60,000 bases of DNA from assembly GCF_964355755.1 (NCBI RefSeq), contig NC_092673.1, forward strand, positions 33,553,648 through 33,613,647, given 5' to 3'. Of the stretch, positions 23,292 to 33,556 are shown piece by piece. The notes under the pieces are model-generated. The model did not search any database. It saw only the letters and a program-made list of their open reading frames with translations, and was not told the DNA's origin. A program made the position numbers and the translations under genes. Source of the DNA: Antedon mediterranea (taxonomy: Eukaryota; Echinodermata; Crinoidea; Comatulida; Antedonidae). How positions within the stretch are numbered: the first letter of the stretch is position 1; each line of letters starts with the position of its first letter.

Positions 23292-23358
23292 ACTTCGCTA
23301 GGACATTAAGCAACCTTCCTTGTTAAGGACGGTTGCTTAATTAAGGCCCTAGCGAAGT
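23292..23358. repeat. Triple-stem hairpin, 67 bp
   Basis: Three nested perfect stems: ACTTCGCTAGG/CCTAGCGAAGT, TTAAGCAACC/GGTTGCTTAA and TCCTT/AAGGA around GTT. Small internal loops separate them. It could be a tiny foldback element or a structured RNA. Confidence 0.8.
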
Positions 23359-23436
23359 CAAATACCAAACGTACCGTTAGACGATAAACAACCCGATAAA
23401 TGCAAACATAACTCCGTTATAATATAACAACGTTTG

Positions 23437-25365
23437 CAGGCCCGTAGCCAGAATGCATCAGAGGGGGGTTTTCTTGACACCAAGTATTTTGCGAGCGCAG
23501 TGAGCAACTGTAGGCTGGGGGCCAGGGGGCCGCCAAGGGCCCCCGGTGGGGGTCCAGGGGGCGAAGTCCCCTTGAAGCTTTGGCTCTCAGAGCAATTTCG
23601 GTTGTTTTAATAAGCTTACAGAGACATTTTTTACCTACTAAAATCTGAGTAATGCAGAGAAATTATATAGTACAGTATTATGGAAGTTAGTAGTACTGAT
23701 CATGAAATACAGCTTTATTGTTGCAAAAAAGTATATTATATTAGGCCCTTAAATAATTTCTTATCCTATAAACATAAAAAACAAATAGTACCGTATATTT
23801 CGGTGTACAAGTCGCACCTGTGTACAAGACGCACCCATAACGGAGACTGAAATATTAGTATTTTTTATGTAGTCGATGCATAAGACGCACTTATTTCTAG
23901 GCCGAAATTTAAACATTTTTACAATCAAAACAATGGTATTTTAATAATAAAACAACGATATTTGAGACATATTTATTAGAATCAAATGATATAATTTTGT
24001 TTGATTGCCTTTATTACATCGTAATCAGTCTCTACTTCAACTACTACTACTACTACTTAAACTGAACGTTCAATGAAAAGGGAAATCCCCATATTGTTTC
24101 AGTTACGATGCACTGTGTGGGTAGGGCTAGCCTATGTCATTTAAGTAACTTTAATTTCATATTATTTAAATATATACCTTCTTATTGTGTGTATGACCAT
24201 TATAAAATCAATCCAAAAGATGTTCAGTTTTTTGGGCTGATAATGAACCAGGAATATCATGTTGGGTAGGCCTATATGAAAATCTTTCCTATTTCCATGC
24301 ATGCATTACAGCAATATGAGGAGAAAAGAGCACTAACCATGTGCTGCCTGGTGGCCAGCACTGTTGGCCATATACACTATGAGATTAGGGGAAGCTACTT
24401 AACACAATAACAACACACTCTTTTAGATATCGCTTGACATACGAACTATTGCCTACATGATTATAAAATTATGTGATTGTTGACATAGAGATGTAATAAA
24501 CATAAACCACCGTGATCAAGGGAAATAGTTATTGTGTAATTAAAATGTGACACCACCGTAATTAATGGACTCTTCCATAAATGTGTTGCGCTGTGTGATG
24601 CTGCATGCTGCTAGTACACACCCGCGAGTTCAGAGAGTATTACTAGGCCTGGGTAGAATATCTAATGCGTACTGTAATATTAATTAATACAGTCGAGGAT
24701 GACAATTTACCTTAACTAAAAATTCAATAAACTTGTTACCACACTGTGGTTAGACAGGAGTGAGTAACTAGCTAGGCCTACATTGCAGAGTAGTAGGCCT
24801 ACACTATTTTTAATTAATTTAAGTATTAGTAGGTAATTAAATTAATTAGGGTAACATTTAGAGGTCAAATTTGCGTGTCAAAAGTGCGTCTTATACACCG
24901 AAATATACGGTAGGCCTACGTACACGTACCAATTTAACTCAACACCATTTTTATTCAAGTTTACACAGTGAAATTCTTTGGTTTAATGAAAAATATTTCC
25001 AGGAAAAAAATAAAAATCCCCAAAAAGATTGAACTGAACTGAACGTGATCTTATGCGTTCCGAAAAGCCCGGCTGAAGCACGCGATTGGTCAGTCCATTT
25101 TTCTGTCATATTTATAACCATCTCAACAATCTCTCGATCTCACGCTCAGCAGTGACTTTGACATCGGACAATCTGTATATTCGATCGATTTAAACATAGT
25201 CAATAGAAGTAAAATGACCAAAAAATCTGCTATAATTGATAATTAATTGCACGATTTTGGAAGTGGGGCCTTTTTTTTTCAAGGGGGGTTCGCTGGTAAA
25301 AGGGGGGTTCGCGCAAAAGGGGGGGTTCGCCCGAACCCCCAAAAAACCCCCTGGCTACGGGCCTG
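23437..25365. mobile_element. 1.93-kb non-autonomous DNA transposon, CAGGCCCGTAGCCAG termini
   Basis: Perfect 15-bp terminal inverted repeats CAGGCCCGTAGCCAG/CTGGCTACGGGCCTG are flanked by a 5-bp direct repeat GTTTG (23432-23436 and 25366-25370). Next to each end are G-rich blocks (GAGGGGGGTTTT; CCCCCAAAAAACCCCC). There is no transposase ORF. The superfamily cannot be fixed from the termini alone. It contains a second element (23791-24910). Short ORFs at 25230-25490 are translations of the G-rich end. Confidence 0.85.
23791..24910. mobile_element. Nested 1.12-kb TA-flanked transposon
   Basis: Left CCGTATATTTCGGTGTACAA and right TTATACACCGAAATATACGG are inverted, with GCGCAC-type (GTCGCAC, GACGCAC) sub-terminal words and a partial tandem copy of the left end (GTGTACAAGACGCACC). 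A TA dinucleotide flanks each side (23789-23790, 24911-24912), as for Tc1/mariner/pogo elements. No transposase ORF. It must have inserted after the outer element. Confidence 0.8.
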
Positions 25366-25370
25366 GTTTG

Positions 25371-26133
25371 AAGACCGTCGGGAAAAGTGTTCAAAAGAAA
25401 TGCACATGTTGTTACGTCAAGGAAACACATTAAAATGTCAAAGGTATAATAGTGACACAATATTATTCTTCGTCTATATTACAATAGATTAGTAATGATA
25501 TGATTCAATTCAGTTCTTTATAGACTCTCACCGTCGTCACAGTATTGTCATATAACACATGGCAAACAAATAAAACACAGAACGAAATCAAAATATGAAT
25601 GTTTACATAACAACAAATATTTGATACATTATGATACATTCTGTGGCACTTTGATACCGAGAACCGTCTGAACTAAAACATTTGATATTTAAACTAAAAT
25701 TTATTTTATTTATTTTATTTTGATGTCTTTAGATAATGTGGCCAAGGATTAGGCCCTACCAATAGGGAATTAATTAGTTTTATTCGAAAAAATATATGAT
25801 AATATAAATACAAAATATAAATCAAACAAACACATTAAGGTCACAAAAGGTTGTTTCCTATTTTTCCAATTCCAGATCTCCTATTTTATAATATTTCAAT
25901 TTTTATAAAAACAATTATATATACAACGGAGTATGTACCGTATAAATAGAATGAAGTTCTCAAAGGGTAATTTGTTTGAGAAATCATACATTGCATATGA
26001 CTGTAACATAATAACATCATCAGCATACTGTCTGCTGGGATTCGAAATTCGTTATCACCGTGGTTCTCGTAACCGGTATACCATGGAATATAATCTCTTT
26101 AAAATTTTCCTCTTTAATGTTTTTGTTTTAACT
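25371..26133. other. AT-rich DNA, nothing recognised
   Basis: Short open frames only, with no recognisable protein, RNA or repeat structure. Confidence 0.4.
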
Positions 26134-26320
26134 CTAAAGCGTGGTTCCCACTAGCGACGCAACGCAAGGACGTAACGCAACGCAAGTGAATTGACCAATC
26201 ACAAGCGATGGCTTATTCGCTTGTGATTGCTAACTGTCTATAACTTCGCTTGTCATTGGTTAAAACGCTTGCGTTGCGTTTACGTCCTTGCGTTACGTTC
26301 TAGTGGGAACCAAGCTTTAA
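26134..26320. mobile_element. Foldback element, TTGGTTCCC family (copy E, intact)
   Basis: AAAGCGTGGTTCCCACTAG at the left and CTAGTGGGAACCAAGCTTTA at the right. The arms consist of repeated ACGCAACGCAAG, GACGTAACG and TTGACCAATCACAAGCG words. Almost identical to the copy at 53059-53241, so both moved recently. Confidence 0.85.
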
Positions 26321-27349
26321 GCAACACCTCGTCACTAAATCCCTTTGGATATTCTTTTGATGATGAAATAACAATACAGTGTACGTATCTAAATTAATAG
26401 TTATGACTTTATAGATATGAACAGATGATCTGAAAAAAAATATAATTGTTTTCTTAGAATTGATGGAGTTCCACTGTGTAATCATACGATACTATAATGT
26501 ACGGTTGTAAAAACGTTATGCTCAAAAGTCTTCCAAACCATGCAAAATTAATCAAGAAAGAATTATTTTCTTATACTTGTATTATCATACTATATAATAA
26601 TAATAATAAAATAATAATAATAATACGGTTGTCGCTATGCTCCAAAGGCTTCCAAAAACGGTCTGCGGAAATATTCCCATTTTTTTTAAAGTAATAGGCC
26701 TACTCTTTTGTTCGGTTTCGATTCAAAATCTGATAGTTCCATACCCCATCTATGGAGTGCGGTTGCCGCACAACATGTTAATAAATTAAGTGAAATGATG
26801 CACATAGTTTGTTTGAGAGTTTCTCAACGTACTGATGACCAAACAAACCGTTTACTATTTTTAATTCCTATTTTGTTTTTCACGTTTTGCTTTCCATACC
26901 CATCATATGGAGTGCAGTCGCCGCAAATATTGTTCTGAAATAAAATGGGCGGATTTTTTTGCGAATTTTCCAACAAAAGACATTTCTAGCAATGTATAAT
27001 GTTATTTTTCAGCTGTTTCAGTTAATATTATTGTATAGTTTTTTTACATCGTAACTAAATTCCTCTCGTTTGAATAATGATACACTCTTGGAAAACAGTG
27101 TAGATAATTATGTTTTATTTATAATCTTTATGGTCTCCATGTGAATTCAGGGTGATCGGTAATAGAGGCGACATAGATTTACTGAGTGTACAGAAAACAC
27201 GTATACAGTACGTAAGTTTGATTTTAATTGGAATGTGTAATCATTAACTTTACCAATTTAGGCAGTTATTTCTAAACTACATTTATACTGTCAACATATT
27301 GTTTGTCCATTTAACATCGTTTTAAATAATGCTTTATCCCCACCTCTTC
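26321..27349. other. AT-rich DNA with a short duplicated motif
   Basis: CATACCC(C)ATC followed by TATGGAGTGC and (A/G)GT(T/C)GCCGCA occurs at about 26741 and 26895. No gene or RNA was recognised in the rest. Confidence 0.4.
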
Positions 27350-27872
27350 CCCATTATGTGTTATTAATACATATGTTATGACCAAGCACTCAATGATCTT
27401 TCTTTAGACACTTTACCTGATAGAAGGCGTAATCTATGCTATAAGTTTGCTCTGAATTGTTCAAAAAGTATTCATTTTGGAAAATGGTTTCCAGTGAAGA
27501 ATGTAAGTAACATGAAACTAAGACGTGTAAAGTATCAACAACCCAAATGCAGAGTTGAAAGATATAGAAAAAGTGCAATACCATACCTTATCTCGCTTCT
27601 AAATGAATAATCAGTATATATCACACAGCTATGCGATTCTTATCGGTGCTTTTAGGTGTTTTTTTTTTTCTATTTTAATATTTTAAGCTAAACTTTTTGA
27701 ATGTTCCTGTATTGTATTTCTTGTGTAAATTGCCTCCTTTTTTATATATAATTATCATTGGTTTTATACTTTTATACAAATTTTAATATTGAGAAAATGT
27801 AAATATCTTTGTAATTCAGCTAAGGCTGCGATGATGATATTGAAATAAATGAAATGAAATGAAATGAAAATT
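27350..27872 (+). mobile_element. LINE 3' end: ORF2 C-terminus, 3' UTR and (GAAAT)n tail
   Basis: From 27368 an open frame reads YICYDQALNDLSLDTLPDRR, then RNLCYKFALNCSK, and ends KSAIPYLISLLNE followed by TAA at 27608. The AL..L.L..L..RR..LC.KFA pattern with a terminal Y(L/I)..LLN is a typical C-terminus of non-LTR retrotransposon ORF2. A 230-bp UTR follows, then TTGAAATAAATGAAATGAAA at about 27838-27868. Typical 5'-truncated insertion; the coding part is undamaged, so it is fairly young. It is a different family from the LINE at 32.4-36.8 kb. Confidence 0.75.
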
Positions 27873-28215
27873 ATATCAGCGAAAATTATATCAAGCGAAA
27901 AATAAACCTTTTCTTTTGCAGTTACTGAACTTTTTTGTTATGGATTATGCTAAAAGATATAAATGACAATCATTTTTGTAAATTTCCTAAGAATAAAGTA
28001 TACAAATCAAATAAAAAACAATCAATTTTACACAGGAAAATACGATTTTTAAATGTTAAAAATAAAAAATAATATAATGGAGTGTGATACTTACAGTTAG
28101 CGTGCTGATAAAATGCTCGCCAATATCGTCTCCACAACCATTTTTGACTGAAGGATGCTTGGTATTTCGAACGAAAAATTAATTTAGTTATTATCTCCGC
28201 CTAAGATGGTATATG

Positions 28216-28482
28216 GAGTGGAGCTGTGGCTTGGTGGTTATGATGCTTGGCTACCAATCTAAGGGTCCTGGGTTCAAGTCCTGTCATATGTCAGGTTTTT
28301 TTCTCATGACAATTTACAACTCCACTCCCAAAGACTTAATAATAAGTCTTTGTTTATGTAGAGCATCTTGTGTATATATTTGTCTTGTGAAATTATTAAA
28401 TAGTTTATCCATCCTGTAATTGGCGGGTTGCTCGCTGTTGGATGAGAATAAAATAAAATAAAAATAAAATAAAAATAAAATA
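28216..28482 (+). mobile_element. tRNA-derived SINE with AATAAAA tail
   Basis: The head, GGAGCTGTGGCTTGGTGGTT (box A), and GGGTTCAAGTCC (box B, about 28270) form a tRNA-like unit. A ~150-bp unrelated body follows, then an (AATAAAATAAA)n tail (28446-28482). All three SINE parts are present and complete, so it was probably inserted by a LINE in trans. Confidence 0.75.
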
Positions 28483-29550
28483 TGTGTGTGTGCTCTTGAG
28501 TGTGGGGGTCTGTCTGTCTGGCTGTCTGTTAGCAGGATAACGCCAAAACTAAAAGATGGATCTTTAACAAATTCATAGTTATGTGATCACGGACGACTCC
28601 ATTAACTTATAATAAATAATTTTGGAGGAAAAAAACAAAAATAAATAAATAAATAAATAATTTTGGAGGAAATCCGGTCCATGATCCTAATTCTGGACCA
28701 CTTTTTTGTAATTTTACTACTCAATTTAGGCCGTACAAGAATGATATATATAACGATTCTTGATCCTTTTCATGTACACACATACTAAACAACATTCATC
28801 AGAAACAAATTAAAATAAAGTATGTTATACATAAAAAAAATAAATATTCGTCGCCCATACGACTGGTCAACAACTCCGGTTGGACACTCCCCCTGTGGGA
28901 AAAAGGGGGAAATTCCCCTTTAATTTGATAATAAACAATGGACAAGTTGTAATTAACCTTTAAACATTCGATTTATTTATCTCTGGGGCATTAAAATCTG
29001 GAAACCCCAAGCCACGCTACTTCATTAAAACAAGACGATACATACTACCAATAATACATTACATGTCTATATCGTTAAATTGTCCCTTCTTAATGTAATA
29101 ATCAGCTTTTTTTTTTTCTCAGTATCTTTCTTTTCAAGTGTTTTGTTTTTCATCGTGCACGATTGTTTCAAACTTTATAACATGCGTCATTTAATAATTT
29201 TATGTTAATTTGTTATCACGGAAAAGCGTATACGTACACCGTTACTTGAAGAGCATTAAATCCGTATCAATTTCCTTAATAACTATGTGTTTATCAAGGC
29301 CATAACATTAGAGTAGAACACTATTAAAACTCCTGGCGTTGTGTTGCTATAGTTGATGCAGCGACTCAGGAGCTTAAATGATTAGTTATGAAATTGGCAG
29401 GAATAGCCCAAGAGAAGTCAATGCGCGCACAAATGTGATCGTTGATTCAGGAAAGAGTAACATTCTGGTTGATCTTATTGTTTACTTTCCGCATGTCAAT
29501 TGCCTCATATTTGGTTTTCTATCCTCTTCCAATCATGCGGTATCGTGTCG
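28483..29550. other. Intergenic DNA, simple repeats only
   Basis: Contains (AAAT)n near 28640 and a GC-richer patch at 28855-28920. No gene recognised. Confidence 0.4.
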
Positions 29551-29712
29551 TAAGCTTGGTTCCCACTAGAACGCAACGCAAAGACGTAACGCAACGCAAC
29601 GTGATTTGACCAATCTCAAGCGATGGATTATTCGAACAGTCGCGTGGGATTGGTCAACTTGCTTGTGTTGCGTCTACGTCCTTACGTTGCGCTCTAGTGA
29701 GAACCAAGCTTA
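29551..29712. mobile_element. Foldback element, TTGGTTCCC family (copy F)
   Basis: TAAGCTTGGTTCCCACTAG at the left and CTAGTGAGAACCAAGCTTAA at the right, 162 bp, with TTAA at the right edge. Confidence 0.8.
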
Positions 29713-29716
29713 AGGA

Positions 29717-29771
29717 AAGCTTGGTTCCCACTAGGACGTAAGCCCAACGCAAGCGAGTTGACAAATGACAT
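29717..29771. mobile_element. Foldback element, TTGGTTCCC family (copy G, left part)
   Basis: AAAGCTTGGTTCCCACTAGG then GTAAGCCCAACGCAAGCGAG, interrupted at 29771 by copy H. Three copies therefore lie end to end. Confidence 0.65.
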
Positions 29772-29930
29772 TTAGGCGTGGTTACCACTAGAGACGAAAC
29801 ACAACGACGTAACGCAACGTAAGGGATTTGACCAATCACAAGCGATGAATTATTCGAACTGCCGCTTGTCATTGATCAACTCGCTTGCGTTGCGTATACG
29901 TCCTTGCGTCCTAGTGGGAACCAAGCTTAA
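29772..29930. mobile_element. Foldback element, TTGGTTCCC family (copy H)
   Basis: TTAGGCGTGGTTACCACTAG at the left and CTAGTGGGAACCAAGCTTAA at the right. Inserted into or beside copy G. Confidence 0.8.
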
Positions 29931-29956
29931 GCAATGTATTTAGTTTATAGTCTATG

Positions 29957-29982
29957 CATGGACCTAATTGTATAGGTCCATG
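29957..29982. repeat. Short inverted repeat CATGGACCTA/TAGGTCCATG
   Basis: Ten-base perfect arms with a six-base loop. Confidence 0.7.
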
Positions 29983-31615
29983 GTCTATGAGCAGCTGATA
30001 TAGGTTGATAATCGAGAGTTCGTAACAGCTCATCGCACGTATGTTTTATCTATGTAAACCAATCTACCGTATTTTCTGATCCTTATCAATATTTTTATGA
30101 TATTACACAATAAAGCAATCTATTGACACGTTTGGTTTAATGTTCTGTCATCATCATGTCATTAGGCAATAATTATATTTATATTAACGTACTAATGTAA
30201 TCCTAATTGACAACATGGTGACAGCAACATTAGTACAACTATAATGTAATGTATAATAACAGTAGTAGTAATAGCAGCAACAACCAAGGTATTATTGCGT
30301 TACAGCTTTATAAACTATAATATCTATAAAAGTTGACTAAAGATCGCGTTCATCGTTGTCGTCATCGCCATTACCATCATTTCAGTCATTATCGGTCACG
30401 TCAGGGCGAAGATCTCCTCAAGCTGAACCCATTATGTGCAGCTCTTATCCAGGATATGCCATCAAGGAGCATGTCAGATCGAATCGTCGTCGTCGTCGTC
30501 GCCATCATTCCAGCCATTGCGTTGTACTGCGGCATTACACAGTGTTATGTTTTATGTGTCGCGCGTATTATGTTTTATGTGTCGCAAGCGGCGCTTTGAT
30601 TCAGATTGTTCAAAAAAAGTACAAATTAACTATGTTTCTCGTTGACATGATTAGACTAAGTGCTCACTTTCACTAAAATTATATCGGTCGTTTTCTTTTC
30701 TCATTAGATGCTTATCGTATACCTCAAATCTAACCTATAATTGTCCTGAGATGATAGTACACTAATAATGTTCGACATAATGCGTGTGCAACACGTAAAG
30801 TTGACGCACTTCTTTTGTGAAAAACGCACTTTTATCGTAACAGTTGACGCACTTAATTGCTGGATTTTAACAACGCTGGTTTTAAAAAATATTATAAATA
30901 AATCCATAATTGTTTTAGCAGCTTTAGCATAAAATGAATAGTCATGGTGAAATGGACATTAAGAACTAATGGTATTTGATAATAGTGTTTTAAAGATTTG
31001 ATTATTATATCATTCATTTTCATTATAATGTGTGATAATCCACTTAAATTCCATATATAATATTGTCGTTAAGTATAGCATCCCTTTGCTAATTCAAAAG
31101 TGCTTTCACCCTTCTAAATACCATTGTTCGTCTTCTTGTCTCATATAGGCTTATACATAATAATAGATTAATTTCCATGGCATTATTTAGTATAGTATTC
31201 TGTTATTGTAATTTAATTAACACAGCTTTAAAAAAAATAGAAAATTATCATTAATAATATTATTGTTATTATTATTATTATAATATATTCAGCAGGTTAA
31301 AGTGCTGGTACATAACCTGCCAGGAGAAAGTATAGACATATAGGCCCAAACAGTATAACTGTTCTTCTACATCATAAACACCAATGAAATACAGAAATAC
31401 ATACAGAAGTATGCAACTGTCACTAGATAGAGCCTAACTGACAATCGTAAGTCATCTAGAAACGAGTCTATTGTTTACTATTATACTTGCTGTATACACT
31501 ACAGTATATATACTGTTAATCTTCTTCTTTCGGTGTCCATAATCTTGCACCAAGTCTATAGTTATTGTCTATTTTATGTTTTAAGAAGAGATAAATGTAT
31601 TTAAACATTAAAATT
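29983..31615. other. Intergenic DNA, no gene recognised
   Basis: Holds a (CGT)n run at about 30484-30501, which produces spurious Ser- or Arg-rich frames, and a duplicated TATGTTTTATGTGTCGC (about 30546 and 30569). The rest is AT-rich. Confidence 0.4.
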
Positions 31616-31890
31616 AAATTATCCATATTCTATAGAAGCTATGTTGAGAAAATTAAAACAAAAATCAATGGAAAATGTGATAATATGTAAATGAACAAAA
31701 CTCTTTAAAAAAAGTGTATGAAACGGATGATGAAAACAAACATTGTTAATATAATAATATGTATAGTGTAATGAAATGAAAATGTTTAGAGAAAAATATA
31801 TGTAAAGAGATAGCAACATATGTATGGAAATAAACGTGGGATGAACCTACATAAGATGATAAAAAAAAAAAAAAAAAATTATCCATATTC
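31616..31890 (+). mobile_element. Retrocopy with poly(A) tail and target-site duplication
   Basis: A 15-bp direct repeat AAATTATCCATATTC (31616-31630 and 31876-31890) flanks a ~245-bp insert. The insert ends in an A18 run (from 31861) with AATAAA at 31829, 27 bases before the tail. This is the product of target-primed reverse transcription by a poly(A)-recognising LINE. The insert has no recognisable coding sequence, so it is probably the 3' UTR of an mRNA or of a LINE, 5'-truncated. Confidence 0.8.
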
Positions 31891-32400
31891 CTAAATAACC
31901 ATTCGTCTGTTAATTGATGGTATTCGTTTGTTATAAAATGGAGCAACAAAACATGTTTTCCATTTCTGTGAACTCCACTGAGATAGTTACGTAATTTACT
32001 GTCGCGGCAAAGGTACTTTTGATCTGAATTTCGATGTTTCTCCTCTTATTTTGTTGCTCTGTGGTTTAACTAGCAATGATAGAGTTCTTTGTTGTGTCCT
32101 ATCCAGGTAAATTTTGGTCTGCCACAAACTGGTCTTTTTAACTTTCCGTACGAATTCTGCAAAAGCTACTATGACTATAGCGTATTCATTGGAAGTCTTA
32201 CATGTTCTTTTCTTTTGTAATGTAATCTTCTATTTATTGAATCAACCGTTTTTAGTTGTTTCTTTCTGTTACACAGAGTTCTATATTTCTTATTGACAGC
32301 ATGGCATGTGAATGAACGGTTAATCGTAGCAGCTCCGCTAAAACGTTACTAATATTTAACTATCATCAAGTCTAAGTATATTTGAACTGTGAGTTCATTT
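31891..32400. other. Region upstream of the LINE; may include its 5' UTR
   Basis: No ORF of note. The LINE's 5' boundary cannot be seen because no target-site duplication was found. Confidence 0.35.
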
Positions 32401-32444
32401 GTAGTATACCACATCTTAATTACACGGTGAAATTTTAAGTCAGA

Positions 32445-33203
32445 ATGCCAAAAAAAGAAGGAAATAGTCCTAGCCCCAACATCACCTGAGCCACCAAAGC
32501 CGCTGTCGCCGAAACCGACACAGAGCTATTGCGGCGTGAACTTATAGGACTAACAACAGATCTGCGCGGTATTCGTGACCAGCTGGATTCGGTCTTGCGT
32601 AACCAACAAACAATGCTTACGAGGATGGACACACTTGAAACCAAGCAGTCTGAGTTTGAAAAATCAATTGAATTCGAATGTGCTTCAATATCGGATTTAA
32701 AAAATAAAACTGCTACTTTAGATGCGAACATTAAAGATGTTTCGGCTGATGTTGGGAATGAAAAATTTAAGTTGTCAACGATGCAAAAAAAACTGAATAA
32801 GCTCGAACGGCACTCAAGATCTTACAACTTGCGATTCGGCGGTCTTCCAGAACATGATCATGAAAATGCTATAGTGAAAATTACAGATTTGATTGAAAAA
32901 GAACTAAATATACCAGACATCAAAATTGAAAACGCTCATCGTATAGGAAGGCCCCGTACACCGAATGAAACATCAAGACATATTATCGTACGGTTCGTAT
33001 ACCGTTCTCAACGTAATCAAGTCTTTACACAAGTGAGGTCACTATTTAAAAATACCAGTAAATTTGTCATTGATGATCTCAGTGAATCAGACTTAAAGAA
33101 AAAAAGAGGCTTGAGAGAAGTAATGACCAAGGCCTATGAAGAAGGGAAGCGACCTACTTTCAGAAATGGTAACCTCTATATCAATGGTCAGTTGTATGGC
33201 TAA
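32445..33203 (+). pseudogene. LINE ORF1 (coiled-coil RNA-binding protein), one in-frame stop
   Basis: ATG at 32445 opens MPKKEGNSPSPNIT, then a TGA at 32487 (probably a mutated CGA), after which the same frame runs to TAA at 33203, 253 codons in all. From about codon 25 to 110 the protein is a heptad-rich coiled coil (RNQQTMLTRMDTLETKQSEF; KLSTMQKKLNKLERHSR). It is followed by an RRM-like/L1-ORF1-like region with NLRFGGLPE, ENAHRIGR and a C-terminal RPTFRNGNLYINGQLYG. ORF1 proteins of this kind coat the LINE RNA and act as nucleic-acid chaperones. A 111-bp tandem duplication of its 3' end follows. Confidence 0.8.
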
Positions 33204-33335
33204 CTTTAATTGTATACATTATCCTGAGAAGTAATGATCACGGCCTATGAAAAGGGGAAGCAACCAACTTTAAGAAATGGTAACCTCTATGAATGTTAAT
33301 GGTTTGTTGTATGGCAACCAATAATTGCACATATT
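33115..33335 (+). repeat. 111-bp tandem duplication of the ORF1 3' end
   Basis: GAGAAGTAATGACCAAGGCC (33115) recurs as GAGAAGTAATGATCACGGCC (33226). Both copies continue through the GGTAACCTCTAT and TTGTATGGC regions with about 85% identity. The second copy lies after the stop, so it is not translated. Confidence 0.8.
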
Positions 33336-33556
33336 TTGTAACTGCTTTCTTTTAATTACTTAAATTGTTTAATTGGCGGAGCATGCTACTATTTAATTTT
33401 TTTCCTAAACATGTCAGAAAGAAAATACTTTATTATACATCTTATTTTATTTATTATTATTTTTTATCTATTTATTATTTACTCCAAAAAAATGCTAACA
33501 CTATTACTATGCATATATATTATGATTGATTTTAACATTATTAATTCATACCTTGA

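Noticed and set aside
25230-25492. Short ORFs on both strands with Gly/Pro-rich ends
   Set aside because: They lie on the G-rich terminus of the CAGGCCCGTAGCCAG transposon and extend only slightly into flanking DNA.
30333-30676. Overlapping ORFs in all three plus frames
   Set aside because: Caused by a (CGT)n run and low stop density; no frame has recognisable protein features.
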